Assembly (NCBI GenBank): GCA_016712625.1
Contig: JADJQQ010000001.1
Coordinates: 1,708,501-1,772,500 of the forward strand
Reading direction: 5' to 3'
DNA length: 64,000 nucleotides
From: Candidatus Competibacteraceae bacterium
Lineage (GTDB): Bacteria; Pseudomonadota; Gammaproteobacteria; Competibacterales; Competibacteraceae
Shown here: piece after piece, positions 43,105-52,008 of the stretch
How the letters are laid out: each line of letters begins with the position of its first letter
Numbering within the stretch: position 1 is the first letter of the stretch
Notes under the pieces: model-generated
What the model saw: only the letters and a program-made list of their open reading frames with translations
What the model was told of the DNA's origin: nothing
Database searches by the model: none
Made by a program: the position numbers and the translations under genes

Positions 43105-44097
43105 CTATTTTTCTTTCTTCCAAAGAAAACGTTTCGCGATGCGTCGTATAAAATTGATGCGTTTCAACTGGGTTAAGAGGCCTTCAATAGGAGCTAGTTG
43201 CCCATGGACAGCTTCGAAACTTCTACTGACATTGACTAAATAACCTAAACCGACACGATTTTCATTTAAATCTTTCCGGAGTAATTCATTACGTAATAGT
43301 GCATCATAAAATATATGCTTGCTATCGTCCTTAATCACTGAATTACTAAAATCTCCTTCTTTAGTTTTCAATCGATGATGATAGAAGGCAAGGGCTTCTG
43401 GTATAAGATGAATATCATATTTACTCATAAAACGTAAATTAAATTCCCAATCTCCCAAGACGGGTAAATCTTCACGATAATACCCAATTTCATCCAAGAC
43501 CCGGCGCTGATAAACAAAAGAAATGGGAGAAAAAGTATTATTCGCACTCATCCGATAGAGCGTGACTGCTCTTAACCATGTGTTGAATGGCTCTTGCTGT
43601 TCTAAAATGATCTTATTATTTTCAATTTTTTCAAGAATACGGATCGTATGAGTGATCACGCCAGCGAAATTTGCAGAGGTATTATTGTCAAGATAGTTGA
43701 CACACTTTTCGAGAAATAACGGATGCCAGGAATCATCGTCGTCATGAATTACGATATAATCACTATCCGATGATCTAATCCCGATATTTGAAGCCGCTTC
43801 CATTCCGACCGATTGAGGGTTGTGAATGATTTTGCAACGCCCCTTGAATCGCTCCTTATACTCCTCTATTAAGCGTTCGGTTTCTTCTGGGATACCACCA
43901 TCGTTGACTATCACCATTACCCAGTTTTCAAAAATCTGATCGAGAACACTTTGAAGAGCGCGTCGCAATAAAAAGGTTCTATTTTTGGTGCGAGTAATAA
44001 CAGCCACCTTCGGCCGGTCATTATTTGCAAGCATCGATTTTGAGTTTTCCATAATCTGGGGTTTATTTGTAAACCTTGGGTAGCCAGCCAGGCTCAT
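43105..44097 (-). CDS. GT2 glycosyltransferase
   Basis: A ~330-residue single-domain GT2 enzyme. Motifs: KVAVITRTKNRTFLLRRALQ, VMVIVNDGGIPEETERLIEE, GMEAASNIGIRSSDSDYIVI followed by the acidic metal site HDDDDSWHPLFLE, and DLPVLGDWEFNLRFMSKYDI near the acceptor end. No coiled-coil tail, but a basic C-terminus (IRRIAKRFLWKKEK). Start is uncertain: ATG 44097 or an internal ATG at 44052 that fits the domain equally well. It lies just upstream of the HAD paralogue on the same strand. Confidence 0.85.
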   Translation of the reverse strand: MSLAGYPRFTNKPQIMENSKSMLANNDRPKVAVITRTKNRTFLLRRALQSVLDQIFENWVMVIVNDGGIPEETERLIEEYKERFKGRCKIIHNPQSVGMEAASNIGIRSSDSDYIVIHDDDDSWHPLFLEKCVNYLDNNTSANFAGVITHTIRILEKIENNKIILEQQEPFNTWLRAVTLYRMSANNTFSPISFVYQRRVLDEIGYYREDLPVLGDWEFNLRFMSKYDIHLIPEALAFYHHRLKTKEGDFSNSVIKDDSKHIFYDALLRNELLRKDLNENRVGLGYLVNVSRSFEAVHGQLAPIEGLLTQLKRINFIRRIAKRFLWKKEK

Positions 44098-44142
44098 CAA
44101 TGTAGATTAATTTTTGATGCTGAGTAGTAAAACTAATTTTTA

Positions 44143-45464
44143 TCAACGGCCTATCCCTTGGCGAAACTGCTGGCGTACACGTGCTCTAAACGTGGGAGGC
44201 AGGAGTTTGTCGAGAAAGCGTGTTACCTTACAGGCGAGTTGCCAGCGCATGGAATTCTTGATTTCCATGAGCTGATGCCGCAACTCATCAGTCTCGGTAT
44301 TTAATCCAAAAAGATCTTGTTTGAGTTTTTGCTGTTGTTCCCACCAATAATTTGTTTGCTGTTGTTCCACGCTAAGTCCTGTTTGAGTTTTTCTGCATCC
44401 GACCACCAGCGCTCGGTTTCTGCTTTTTGCCATTTGAGCGTTTCGGATAACTCACCCACTTTGCGCCACCAGATTTCGGTCTGGCTCGTTTGCCATTTCA
44501 AATCATGGTGCAGTTGTAGACTATCTCGGTTCATTCGCTGATCTTGTAGACAAGCAGTGCGAAGCGGATTGTTTTTATTCTGACAAAGCTCATCGAAAAA
44601 ACCAAGTGATGATGGGTTGTAGCGACTATTGAATAGTAATAGTGTTAAAATCAGGCGGTCAGTACCATAGCTATTCAGAGAATTATAAAATTTAGCCATG
44701 GTTTTAAAAATACTATCCTCTTTTTGAAATCGAGCGCTTAGATCATTTTGAAGCAGAAAATTAGCCAGAATCAGCCCTGTTTCAAAATTTGAATTGGAAA
44801 AATCATCGCCAAGAGTATTAGCGTCATGAAAGCGATAATATAATAAAGGTTCTTCAATGATTTCTATCGGGTAGCGGACACAGAGGCGGAGAAAAAAATC
44901 ATAATCATGCGTGTACCGAAGATTTGAAAAATAGCCTATTTCTTCGAAAACTTGCTTCCTACAGAATAAGTTAGATGTTGTATGTAGAAAATTACCAGCA
45001 AGTAAATCTAGAATGACTGCGCGATGGGTTTCGAACGTAGGCTCTCCGTGTTTTAAATTCCACTTTTGGCCGATTTTATGATCAACTATCTTGCCATTTT
45101 TATCGATACATTGGATACGGCTAAAAATGGCTTCTTTTTTTGTTGATTCGGCGGTTTCAATACATTTTTCTAGTCTGTTTTCAACATAGAGATCATCAGA
45201 ATTTAAAATACTGATATATTTGCCTTTAGCGAGCTTTATTCCTTTATTGATCGTATAAGCGGCCCCATTATTTTCTTGAGAAGAATAATTAATTCGCTCA
45301 TCTTTAATTTTATTTATTATTTCCTCTGATTGATCTGTTGAGCCATCATTGATAATAATCAGTTCAAAATTAGAAAAGCTTTGTTTTAAAACGGAGTCTA
45401 TTGCTGGCGCGATATAACGCTCGTGATTATAGAGCGGAATAATCACGCTGACTAATGGGTTCAT
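44143..45464 (-). pseudogene. GT2 glycosyltransferase with coiled-coil tail, frameshifted
   Basis: The first frame encodes a GT2 domain of about 230 residues (LVSVIIPLYNHERYIAPAID, IIINDGSTDQSEEII, ISILNSDDLYVENRLEKCIE, RYTHDYDFFLRLCVRYP). A helical tail with 21-residue repeats follows (LKWQTSQTEIWWRKVGELSE, LKWQKAETERWWSDAEKLKQ). In the third repeat one base is missing near 44371-44373 and the frame runs to a stop at 44301. The other frame continues the repeat (VEQQQTNYWWEQQQKLKQD) and gives a typical end, SMRWQLACKVTRFLDKLLPP, stopping at 44143. The catalytic domain is whole, so a truncated protein could still be active. Sequence error is a real possibility. Confidence 0.82.
44314..44501 (-). 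repeat. 63-base repeats encoding three 21-residue coil units
   Basis: Units at 44439-44501 and 44376-44438 are 63 bases each; the third, 44314-44375, is 62 bases. Conserved positions are Leu1, Thr8, the Trp-Trp pair at 11-12 and, in the last two units, KLKQD at the end. The missing base in the third unit is exactly the frameshift of the host gene. Confidence 0.8.
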
Positions 45465-45666
45465 ATTTGAAGTGATAGAATAAAATTGAATGATCTGCTA
45501 AAAACATGTTGATTCTATAGCTTTTCTGTAGAAATTCACATGCTTGCCCGTTCGGAAAATCCGTCAAGCGTCCAGCAAGCCCAAAAATGATAGTATTCTA
45601 ACGATCTGATTGCTAACCATTTATTTTTATTTTTTGCGAATAAGCTAGATAATCCGGTGGGTTGAA

Positions 45667-46644
45667 GTGACGGACAAGATTGCGGTAGTTATTGTAAATT
45701 TCAATTCTGGGCCGATGCTTGAGGAGTGTCTGCGGCATGTGCGAGCGCAAACCCGCCCCCCAGCTCGATTGATCGTGGTGGATAATGCCAGCCATGATGG
45801 CTCAGTGGATGGCTTCGAGGAAAATTATCCAGAAGTTGATTTGGTGCGGCTGGATCAAAATGTGGGCTTTGCCGTCGCCAATAATGTAGCGGCGTTGCGA
45901 GCGGAAGGAATGGACTGGCTGGCCTTGCTGAATCCAGATGCATTTCCAGAACCCACTTGGCTGGAGCGGCTGCTGGCGGCTGCATTGGATTATCCCGAAT
46001 GCGCCAGTTTTGCGGCCCGTTTGGTCGATGGCAAGGACAGCGAACGGCTCGATGGAACCGGGGATGTTTATCATGGCGGCGGTCTGGCCCGGCGGCGCGA
46101 TCACGGCTGTTTGGCGGTCTCGATCAATCGACCCGCTGGCGAGGTGTTTGCGTCGAGCGGGGCGGCGGCTTTATACCGCCGGTCGGCATTTCTGGAGGTC
46201 GGCGGCTTCGATGAAGGCTATTTTTGCTATTTCGAGGATGTCGATTTGGGATTTCGATTGCGCTTGTTAGGATACGGCTGTCGCTATGTACCTGATGCGG
46301 TAGTCCGGCACATCGGCTCGGCGGTCACTGGGCGTGGTAGTGCATTCTCGCGCTATTACGGCCATCGTAACCTGGTTTGGACTTGGTGGAAGAATATGCC
46401 TGGCCCGTTGTTTTGGCTGTATTTGCCGCCGCATCTGGCGCTGAATCTGGGTTCGATAGTCTGGTTTATGCTGCGTGGTCAGGGCGCGATTCTGCTGCGG
46501 GCCAAGTGGGACGCCTTGCGCGGATTGCGGCGCTGCTGGCGCCAGCGCCAGCAGATTCAAGCGCGGCGCCGGATTTCCTGCGGGCAATTATGGCGGGTGC
46601 TGAACCATGATCTGTGGTCCCTTTACCGCTCCGCTCGCGGCTGA
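45667..46644 (+). CDS. GT2 glycosyltransferase (rhamnosyltransferase-like)
   Basis: A 325-residue GT2 enzyme. IAVVIVNFNSGPMLEECLRH, VVDNASHDGSVDGFEE and VGFAVANNVAALRAEG lead to the metal site LALLNPDAFPEPTWLERLLA. The acceptor region is GGFDEGYFCYFEDVDLGFRL with the conserved ED catalytic acidic pair, as in rhamnosyltransferases of the WbbL/RfbF type. The C-terminus has membrane-associated hydrophobic helices (PLFWLYLPPHLALNLGSIVW). Start is GTG at 45667. It begins the GC-rich part of the locus again and its end overlaps or nearly touches the next gene. Confidence 0.87.
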   Translation: MTDKIAVVIVNFNSGPMLEECLRHVRAQTRPPARLIVVDNASHDGSVDGFEENYPEVDLVRLDQNVGFAVANNVAALRAEGMDWLALLNPDAFPEPTWLERLLAAALDYPECASFAARLVDGKDSERLDGTGDVYHGGGLARRRDHGCLAVSINRPAGEVFASSGAAALYRRSAFLEVGGFDEGYFCYFEDVDLGFRLRLLGYGCRYVPDAVVRHIGSAVTGRGSAFSRYYGHRNLVWTWWKNMPGPLFWLYLPPHLALNLGSIVWFMLRGQGAILLRAKWDALRGLRRCWRQRQQIQARRRISCGQLWRVLNHDLWSLYRSARG

Positions 46645-48283
46645 CTTGCGGTTCGAATGCATGTCCGCCGTTCCCAGCGCCCACATTTATCATCGTCGGC
46701 TTGATCCACATAGTCAGGATTCATTGGCCAAGCTTGCGCGCTGGGTGCGGCCGGGTAGCTACGTGTTGGATCTGGGGGCGGGTCCCGGCGTGTTAGGCCG
46801 CTACCTGACCGAAACGTTGCACTGCGTGGTGGATGGGGTTGAATACAATCCCGCCGCTATCGCCGAAGCCGTTGCCTGGTATCGCCACATCGAATGCGCG
46901 GATCTTGAGCAGATCCGGCTGGCCGAACGTTTCGAGGGGTGTCGATACGATTTCATCGTCTGCGCGGATATTTTGGAGCATCTGCGCCAGCCCGGCCATT
47001 TGCTCGCGCAGTTGGCGGAGCTACTTGCGCCGCAAGGCCGGATTTTGTTATCGGTGCCAAACGCGGCTTACGCCGGACTGATCGCGGATTTGCTGGCGGG
47101 TGAGTTTCGCTATCGCCCTGAAGGGTTGCTCGACGCGACGCACTTGCGCTTTTTCACTCGCGCTTCGCTGTTGCGGTTGTTGGCGGAGCATGACTTGCGG
47201 TCGCGGGCGCTCGATGCGACCGTTATGGCTTTGGAACAATCCGAGTTCGCGGCGCTGTGGATGGAGGGGGCTTGGGCGGCGGCGCAGCCGGTGGAACTGA
47301 TCCGCGCCCTGCTTGATCGGCCTGAAGCGCTGGTCTATCAGTTTATCGTCAGCGCCGCGCCAGCCGCTGATGGGGAGCCGACCATCGAACATCTCCCGCC
47401 CGAAGTGGAAGCGGCCGCCCAATCGGCATGGGCAAGTCGGCTGGCGGTGCCGGTCCGACCGACAAAATTCTCACTGTCAGTGGCCATTGTGACCCATGCG
47501 CCTGATATCCCGGTATTAATTCAGGTGCTGCAACGGTTGAAACAGGCACTGGCCCATGCCCGACAGCAGGGATTGCTGGATGCGGTACATTTGGTGTTGC
47601 TGGATAACGGCCCCGGTACAAGCTGGCGGGAACCGCTGCAAGGGTTGTTGGGGACGCCGTGGGAGGCGAGCGCCGAGCTGGTGAGCGGTCATGGCAATGT
47701 GGGCTATGGCGGCGGCCATAACTTGGCGCTGCAACGCTGCCGGGGCGAGGTTCATCTGATTCTCAACCCTGATGTGCTGTTGGAAGAGGATGCGCTCAGT
47801 GAAGGATTGGCGTTTCTGGCCCAGCATCCCGCAGTGGGATTGGTGGCGCCGGCGGTAAGCGATGGGAACGGTCAGGCGCAGTATTTATGCAAGAATTATC
47901 CAACCGTCCTTGATTTAGCCTTGCGCGGTTTCGCGCCAGCATGGCTGCGCCGCCGGTTCCAGCCCCGTCTGGATCGTTATGAACTACGTCACCGGGCCGA
48001 TGACGCCGTGCTATGGGACCCGCCTATCGCCAGCGGTTGTTTCATGCTGTGCCGGCGGGCGGCGCTGGATCGGATCGGTGGTTTTCGACCCGATTATTTT
48101 CTCTACTTTGAAGATTTCGATCTCAGCTTGCGGCTGGCGGCGGTGGCGCGCTTGGCGTGGGTGCCGCGGGTGCGCATTCTCCATCTGGGGGGCCATGCCG
48201 CCCGCAAAGGGTTCCGGCACATCGCTTTGTTTTCGCGGGCCGCCTTGCTGTTTTTTAAGCGACACGGGTGGCGGTGGTGGTAG
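46607..48283 (+). CDS. Fused SAM methyltransferase and GT2 glycosyltransferase
   Basis: A 558-residue two-domain protein. Residues about 35-240 are a class I methyltransferase: motif I YVLDLGAGPGVLGRYLTE, acidic residue after strand 2 in VDGVEYNP, CADILEHLRQPGHLLAQLAE and GRILLSVPNAAYAGL. From about 285 a GT2 domain starts with FSLSVAIVTHAPDIPVLIQV and has VLLDNGPGTSW, VGYGGGHNLAL, VHLILNPDVLLEEDALSEG and GGFRPDYFLYFEDFDLSLRL. A fused transferase and methylase would fit addition and methylation of a terminal sugar, which is inference. The ATG at 46607 overlaps the previous gene by 38 bases; ATG 46661 avoids overlap and is equally possible. Confidence 0.88.
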   Translation: MICGPFTAPLAADLRFECMSAVPSAHIYHRRLDPHSQDSLAKLARWVRPGSYVLDLGAGPGVLGRYLTETLHCVVDGVEYNPAAIAEAVAWYRHIECADLEQIRLAERFEGCRYDFIVCADILEHLRQPGHLLAQLAELLAPQGRILLSVPNAAYAGLIADLLAGEFRYRPEGLLDATHLRFFTRASLLRLLAEHDLRSRALDATVMALEQSEFAALWMEGAWAAAQPVELIRALLDRPEALVYQFIVSAAPAADGEPTIEHLPPEVEAAAQSAWASRLAVPVRPTKFSLSVAIVTHAPDIPVLIQVLQRLKQALAHARQQGLLDAVHLVLLDNGPGTSWREPLQGLLGTPWEASAELVSGHGNVGYGGGHNLALQRCRGEVHLILNPDVLLEEDALSEGLAFLAQHPAVGLVAPAVSDGNGQAQYLCKNYPTVLDLALRGFAPAWLRRRFQPRLDRYELRHRADDAVLWDPPIASGCFMLCRRAALDRIGGFRPDYFLYFEDFDLSLRLAAVARLAWVPRVRILHLGGHAARKGFRHIALFSRAALLFFKRHGWRWW

Positions 48284-49272
48284 GGTCCAATTTTTTTCAG
48301 GAACGGTCAGTATTGGTGACTGGCGCGACCGGTTTCATCGGGCGCCGCGTGGTCGACGCCCTGCGAGCGCGAGGAGCGCGACCGCGGATTTTAGTGCGAT
48401 CTGACCGGGCATTGCCGACCGGCTGGGCTGGGGTTGAAGTAATCATCGGTGATCTGAGCGATGCCGCAAGCTTGGCGCGAGCGTGCGATGGCGCCCACAC
48501 CGTGCTTCACGCCGCCGCTTTCGCCCATGTCGACACGGCGAATGCGCCGGATTTCGCCGCTCGGCACTGGGCGGTAAACGCTGAAGGCAGCTTTCGCTTG
48601 CTTGATGCCGCGGTGAACGCCGGGGTCGAGCGCTTCGTATTGGTGAGCAGTGTCAAGGCGGTTGGCGACCCAGGAGCGCAGTGTCGGGATGAAAGTTGGG
48701 ATTCGTTGCCGGAGACACCCTATGGCCGCGCCAAACGCGCGGCTGAGGAACGGGTATTGGCCGTGGGGTGGGCGCGGGGATTACACACCGTCAACCTGCG
48801 GCCGGCGCTAGTCTATGGGCCAGGAATGAAAGCCAATCTGGCGCGACTGATCGAAGCAGCGCGGCGCGGCTGGTTGCCACCATTGCCGGAAACCGGTAAC
48901 CGGCGCTCGCTGGTCCATGTGGATGATGTAGTGCGGGCTATATTACTGGTTGCCTCAAAGCCCGCCGCCGCTGGCAAGACCTATATTGTGACTGACGGAG
49001 CGCCGTGTTCGGGGCGGGAATTGTATGTCATGATCCGCACCGCCTTGCAACGCCCCACGCCGTCCTGGGCCGTGCCCGCGGGCGTTTTGCGCGTGGCGGC
49101 CGAATCGGTGGATCGGTTGCGGTGGTTGGCTGGCAGCCGTAATCGGAAAGCCCACACCACCTTGGAAAAACTGCTGGGGTGGGCCTGTTACGACTCGACC
49201 CGTATCAGCACCGAACTGGGATATTGCCCCGTTTGGACCTTGGAGCGGTACTTAAAAGAGTTTACGTTATAA
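48268..49272 (+). CDS. NAD-dependent epimerase/dehydratase (extended SDR)
   Basis: A 334-residue extended short-chain dehydrogenase. The Rossmann motif VLVTGATGFIGRRVVDALRA is at residues 15-34, with IIGDLSDAASLARAC, VLHAAAFAHVDTA, FVLVSSVKAVGD and the catalytic YGRAKRAAEE (YxxxK). The substrate side has LRPALVYGPGMKANLARLIE and RSLVHVDDVVRAILLV. It resembles UDP-sugar 4-epimerases/dehydratases from O-antigen clusters; the exact sugar is not determinable. Start is GTG at 48268, overlapping the previous stop; two further GTG codons follow within nine bases. Confidence 0.86.
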   Translation: MAVVVGSNFFQERSVLVTGATGFIGRRVVDALRARGARPRILVRSDRALPTGWAGVEVIIGDLSDAASLARACDGAHTVLHAAAFAHVDTANAPDFAARHWAVNAEGSFRLLDAAVNAGVERFVLVSSVKAVGDPGAQCRDESWDSLPETPYGRAKRAAEERVLAVGWARGLHTVNLRPALVYGPGMKANLARLIEAARRGWLPPLPETGNRRSLVHVDDVVRAILLVASKPAAAGKTYIVTDGAPCSGRELYVMIRTALQRPTPSWAVPAGVLRVAAESVDRLRWLAGSRNRKAHTTLEKLLGWACYDSTRISTELGYCPVWTLERYLKEFTL

Positions 49273-49336
49273 TTAACGAATTGAATCTATAAGATATTCT
49301 CTCTAAAGCAACCAAGTTGCAGGGATTCAGTGAACG

Positions 49337-50530
49337 ATGGGCTCAGAAGATAAAAACGGCTGGCTGAAGCCGGCGGCTGGCATCGTGGCGGCGGGGATTG
49401 GTGGGCTGGTCGCGACCGTGTTGGTATTGGTACTGTTCTATCGGGCGGGTGGTTTACCAGCAGTGGCTTCGCCCGTGGTGCTGGATGGCGCAAGCCTGCA
49501 ACTGGCGAACGGCCAGGGTGGCCCCACTGGCGCGGGTTTGGAAGTTCGCCAGTCCGATTCGCATGGACTGATTTCTATTCAAGGTTCCGCTCGAATGGTG
49601 CGGGCCTCCATTTACCGTCATTTATCCTGGCAAGTAGAGGGTTTGAAGCCCGGCCGCGAGCTGCGGTTGATTTGGACCACGCTCGCCGAACCCCGTACCG
49701 CGCGACAACTGGTATTACCACCGGCTGGCGCGAAGGGTGGGACGCTCGATTTGGGACTGCAGGCGCACTGGGAGGGGCGGATCGCCGTCATCGGCTTGGT
49801 TTTGCGGGATACGCTCGAACAACCGCTGGTCGTTCGGCGTTTGGAGTTAGGGCCGCCGGTATTGGGAGTGATGGAGCTGGCGCGCTTGGCTTTTGAGGAA
49901 TGGACAGTATTCGAGGACTGGAGCCAGCGCTCGATCAATTACACGGCGGGCGCTCCGCTGGATGCGTTGTTTCCGCCGGTGCTGATGGTGGCGCTGTGGC
50001 TTGGTTTCAGCGCTGCTTTATATGCGGTGGTGTTTCATCAATCTCGCTCTGCGCTGAAATCAATGCCCTATATGGCGCTGTTTCTGGTGGGGTGGTTCGT
50101 GTTAGATCTGCGCTGGCAATGGGATTTGCATCGACGGCTGGCGCAGACCGAGGCCCGGTTCGCTGGTAAAAGTGAAAATGAGCGGTTATCGGCGGGATCG
50201 GACAGCGATCTCTATCGCTTCTTGCTTCAGGTCCGCCAACGCTTGCCCGAACAGCCGGCCAGGCTGTTTATCGTCAGCGCCGACCCCGGTGGTTTTGAGG
50301 CCGGACGCGCCCGCTATCATTTGTTGCCTCATAACGGTTTTATGGGATTTTCCAAGCCGCCCAAAGCGAACGTCGCGCATCCAGGTGATTATATTTTGCT
50401 TTTGTCGCCGCTCTCTGGCATTCGTTACGATCGCGACCGCCAGCAATTAGAGTGGGCCAACCAGCGGTTGCCAGCAGAGCTGCTGCATTTTGCCTCGCTG
50501 GGCGGGCTATTCCGGGTTCGGGGAGGTTAA
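49337..50530 (+). CDS. Membrane protein of unknown function in the glycan locus
   Basis: I do not recognise a family. The 397-residue protein has a first membrane helix at about 13-36 (AAGIVAAGIGGLVATVLVLV), a periplasmic beta-rich domain up to about 210 (RLIWTTLAEPRTARQLVLPP, RIAVIGLVLRDTLEQPLVVR) and two more helices near 213-235 and 243-260 (LFPPVLMVALWLGFSAALYA). A final domain follows (LYRFLLQVRQRLPEQPARLF, YHLLPHNGFMGFSKPPK, DYILLLSPLSGIRYDR). It is placed six bases before the next membrane protein and is probably its partner in glycan assembly. Confidence 0.7.
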   Translation: MGSEDKNGWLKPAAGIVAAGIGGLVATVLVLVLFYRAGGLPAVASPVVLDGASLQLANGQGGPTGAGLEVRQSDSHGLISIQGSARMVRASIYRHLSWQVEGLKPGRELRLIWTTLAEPRTARQLVLPPAGAKGGTLDLGLQAHWEGRIAVIGLVLRDTLEQPLVVRRLELGPPVLGVMELARLAFEEWTVFEDWSQRSINYTAGAPLDALFPPVLMVALWLGFSAALYAVVFHQSRSALKSMPYMALFLVGWFVLDLRWQWDLHRRLAQTEARFAGKSENERLSAGSDSDLYRFLLQVRQRLPEQPARLFIVSADPGGFEAGRARYHLLPHNGFMGFSKPPKANVAHPGDYILLLSPLSGIRYDRDRQQLEWANQRLPAELLHFASLGGLFRVRGG

Positions 50531-50535
50531 GGGGC

Positions 50536-52008
50536 ATGGAAGGATGGTGGCTGGTAGGTTTGGCGCTTGGCTTGCCGTGGCTGGTCAGTGCTATTTGGCT
50601 GCGGCTCAGCTGGGGCGAGGCGCCAGCCGGCATTTGGCCGTTGACGGTGGGTTATAGCTATATTCTCGGATCGCTCGCGGTGACCTTATTGTTGCGGTCG
50701 CAGGCAGCGCTTGGGTTTACACCGAACGTCGTTGCGCCTCTTTCGATAATAGGGTCGCTAGCGATGGCGGGTGGTTGGCTAGCCTGGCGGCGGGGCAAAT
50801 CAGGTCTTAATTTCGGTCGAGTTGAGAGCGGGTGGCGACAGCAACCGCTTTGGCAACAGATCCTGTTTGTGATGCTGCTGGCTTGGCTGGGCTGGCGCCT
50901 GGCCGGTTTGGCCTTGGAGATTTGGTGGCGGCCGCTCTATCCATGGGATGCCTGGACGACCTGGACGGTGCGGCCGAAAGTGTGGGCGGAGCTCGGCCGC
51001 TTGGCGCCCTTTGTCGATCCGCCGCGCTGGCTGGCCGATCCGAAAGGCGCCTTCTATACCATTGAAGCCTGGACTTATCCAGCGACAGTGCCGCTGCTGG
51101 TGCTGTGGCCAACGCTCGCCTTCGGCGGTTGGAACGAAACAGCCGCCAATCTCCCCTGGTTTGGCGCGGCGCTCGGCTTGGGGTTCGGTTTTTACGGGCA
51201 AGCGCGCTTATGGGGCGCAACGCCCATGGCCGCTCTGATTTTTACCTGGTTGCTGTTGTCCTTGCCGATGCTGGATACCCATGTCGCCCTCGCCGGTTAT
51301 GCCGATTTATGGATGACGGTGGTTTTCAGCTTGGCCGCGCTTGCTTTCTTTCAATGGGTGCGCGGCGGTGATCGGCGACAGGGGTTTTTAGCCTTGCTGC
51401 TCGCGGCGGCCTGCCCCTTGATCAAGCTGGAAGGAACCGTTTGGCTGGTCCTGTTTGTTCCCGCTTTGGTCGTGATCTGGCTGCGGGGGCTGCGGTTGTG
51501 GCTGTTGGGTACCCTTATCGTGGTGCTAGGGGCGGTGTGGTGGTCGATGGGGGGCGTGAGTTTCGCGGTGCCGGGATTAGGCGAATTTCAGCTAAGGCCT
51601 GATTTGATTAAAATACCTTATCTTGGGCAGTTTAATCTGGTGTATCGTGGTACCTGGGGACCAGTTATAAAGAATTTTTTGGTATTGGCGAACTGGCATT
51701 TGCTTTGGTATCTGGGACTGGCGGCGGCTGTGGCGGTGATCCCGGCGCTTTACACCGAGCGTTGGCGGCGGATCATGGCGGTGTTCGTCGGGTCGTGCCT
51801 GTCGATGTTGTTTGTATTGTTCTTTTTGACCGACGCGCAGCGCTGGGCAGAGGAATACACCAGTATCAATCGGGTATTTCTGCACTGCGTGCCCGCGCTC
51901 TTGTTTTGGATCATGACGGTTTTTATCCCGGCGGGTGGGGAAACTCCGCAAGCGGTATCGAGAAAGGCGGTTAAAGCGTCAACCGCCACTGAGCAGCCTT
52001 TCGTATAA
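50536..52008 (+). CDS. Polytopic membrane protein, possible GT-C glycosyltransferase
   Basis: A 490-residue protein with about twelve predicted membrane helices. A luminal/periplasmic loop after the third or fourth helix carries RPLYPWDAWTTWTVRPKVWA, where the Asp-Ala-Trp recalls the first-loop acidic residue of GT-C transferases. VALAGYADLWMTVVFSLAAL and ACPLIKLEGTVWLVLFVPAL resemble the oligosaccharyl/ArnT-like core. I use ATG 50536, six bases after the previous stop, because the longer frame lies inside the preceding gene. The 3' end overlaps the convergent GT4 gene by 30 bases. The GT-C assignment is inference from topology. Confidence 0.72.
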   Translation: MEGWWLVGLALGLPWLVSAIWLRLSWGEAPAGIWPLTVGYSYILGSLAVTLLLRSQAALGFTPNVVAPLSIIGSLAMAGGWLAWRRGKSGLNFGRVESGWRQQPLWQQILFVMLLAWLGWRLAGLALEIWWRPLYPWDAWTTWTVRPKVWAELGRLAPFVDPPRWLADPKGAFYTIEAWTYPATVPLLVLWPTLAFGGWNETAANLPWFGAALGLGFGFYGQARLWGATPMAALIFTWLLLSLPMLDTHVALAGYADLWMTVVFSLAALAFFQWVRGGDRRQGFLALLLAAACPLIKLEGTVWLVLFVPALVVIWLRGLRLWLLGTLIVVLGAVWWSMGGVSFAVPGLGEFQLRPDLIKIPYLGQFNLVYRGTWGPVIKNFLVLANWHLLWYLGLAAAVAVIPALYTERWRRIMAVFVGSCLSMLFVLFFLTDAQRWAEEYTSINRVFLHCVPALLFWIMTVFIPAGGETPQAVSRKAVKASTATEQPFV

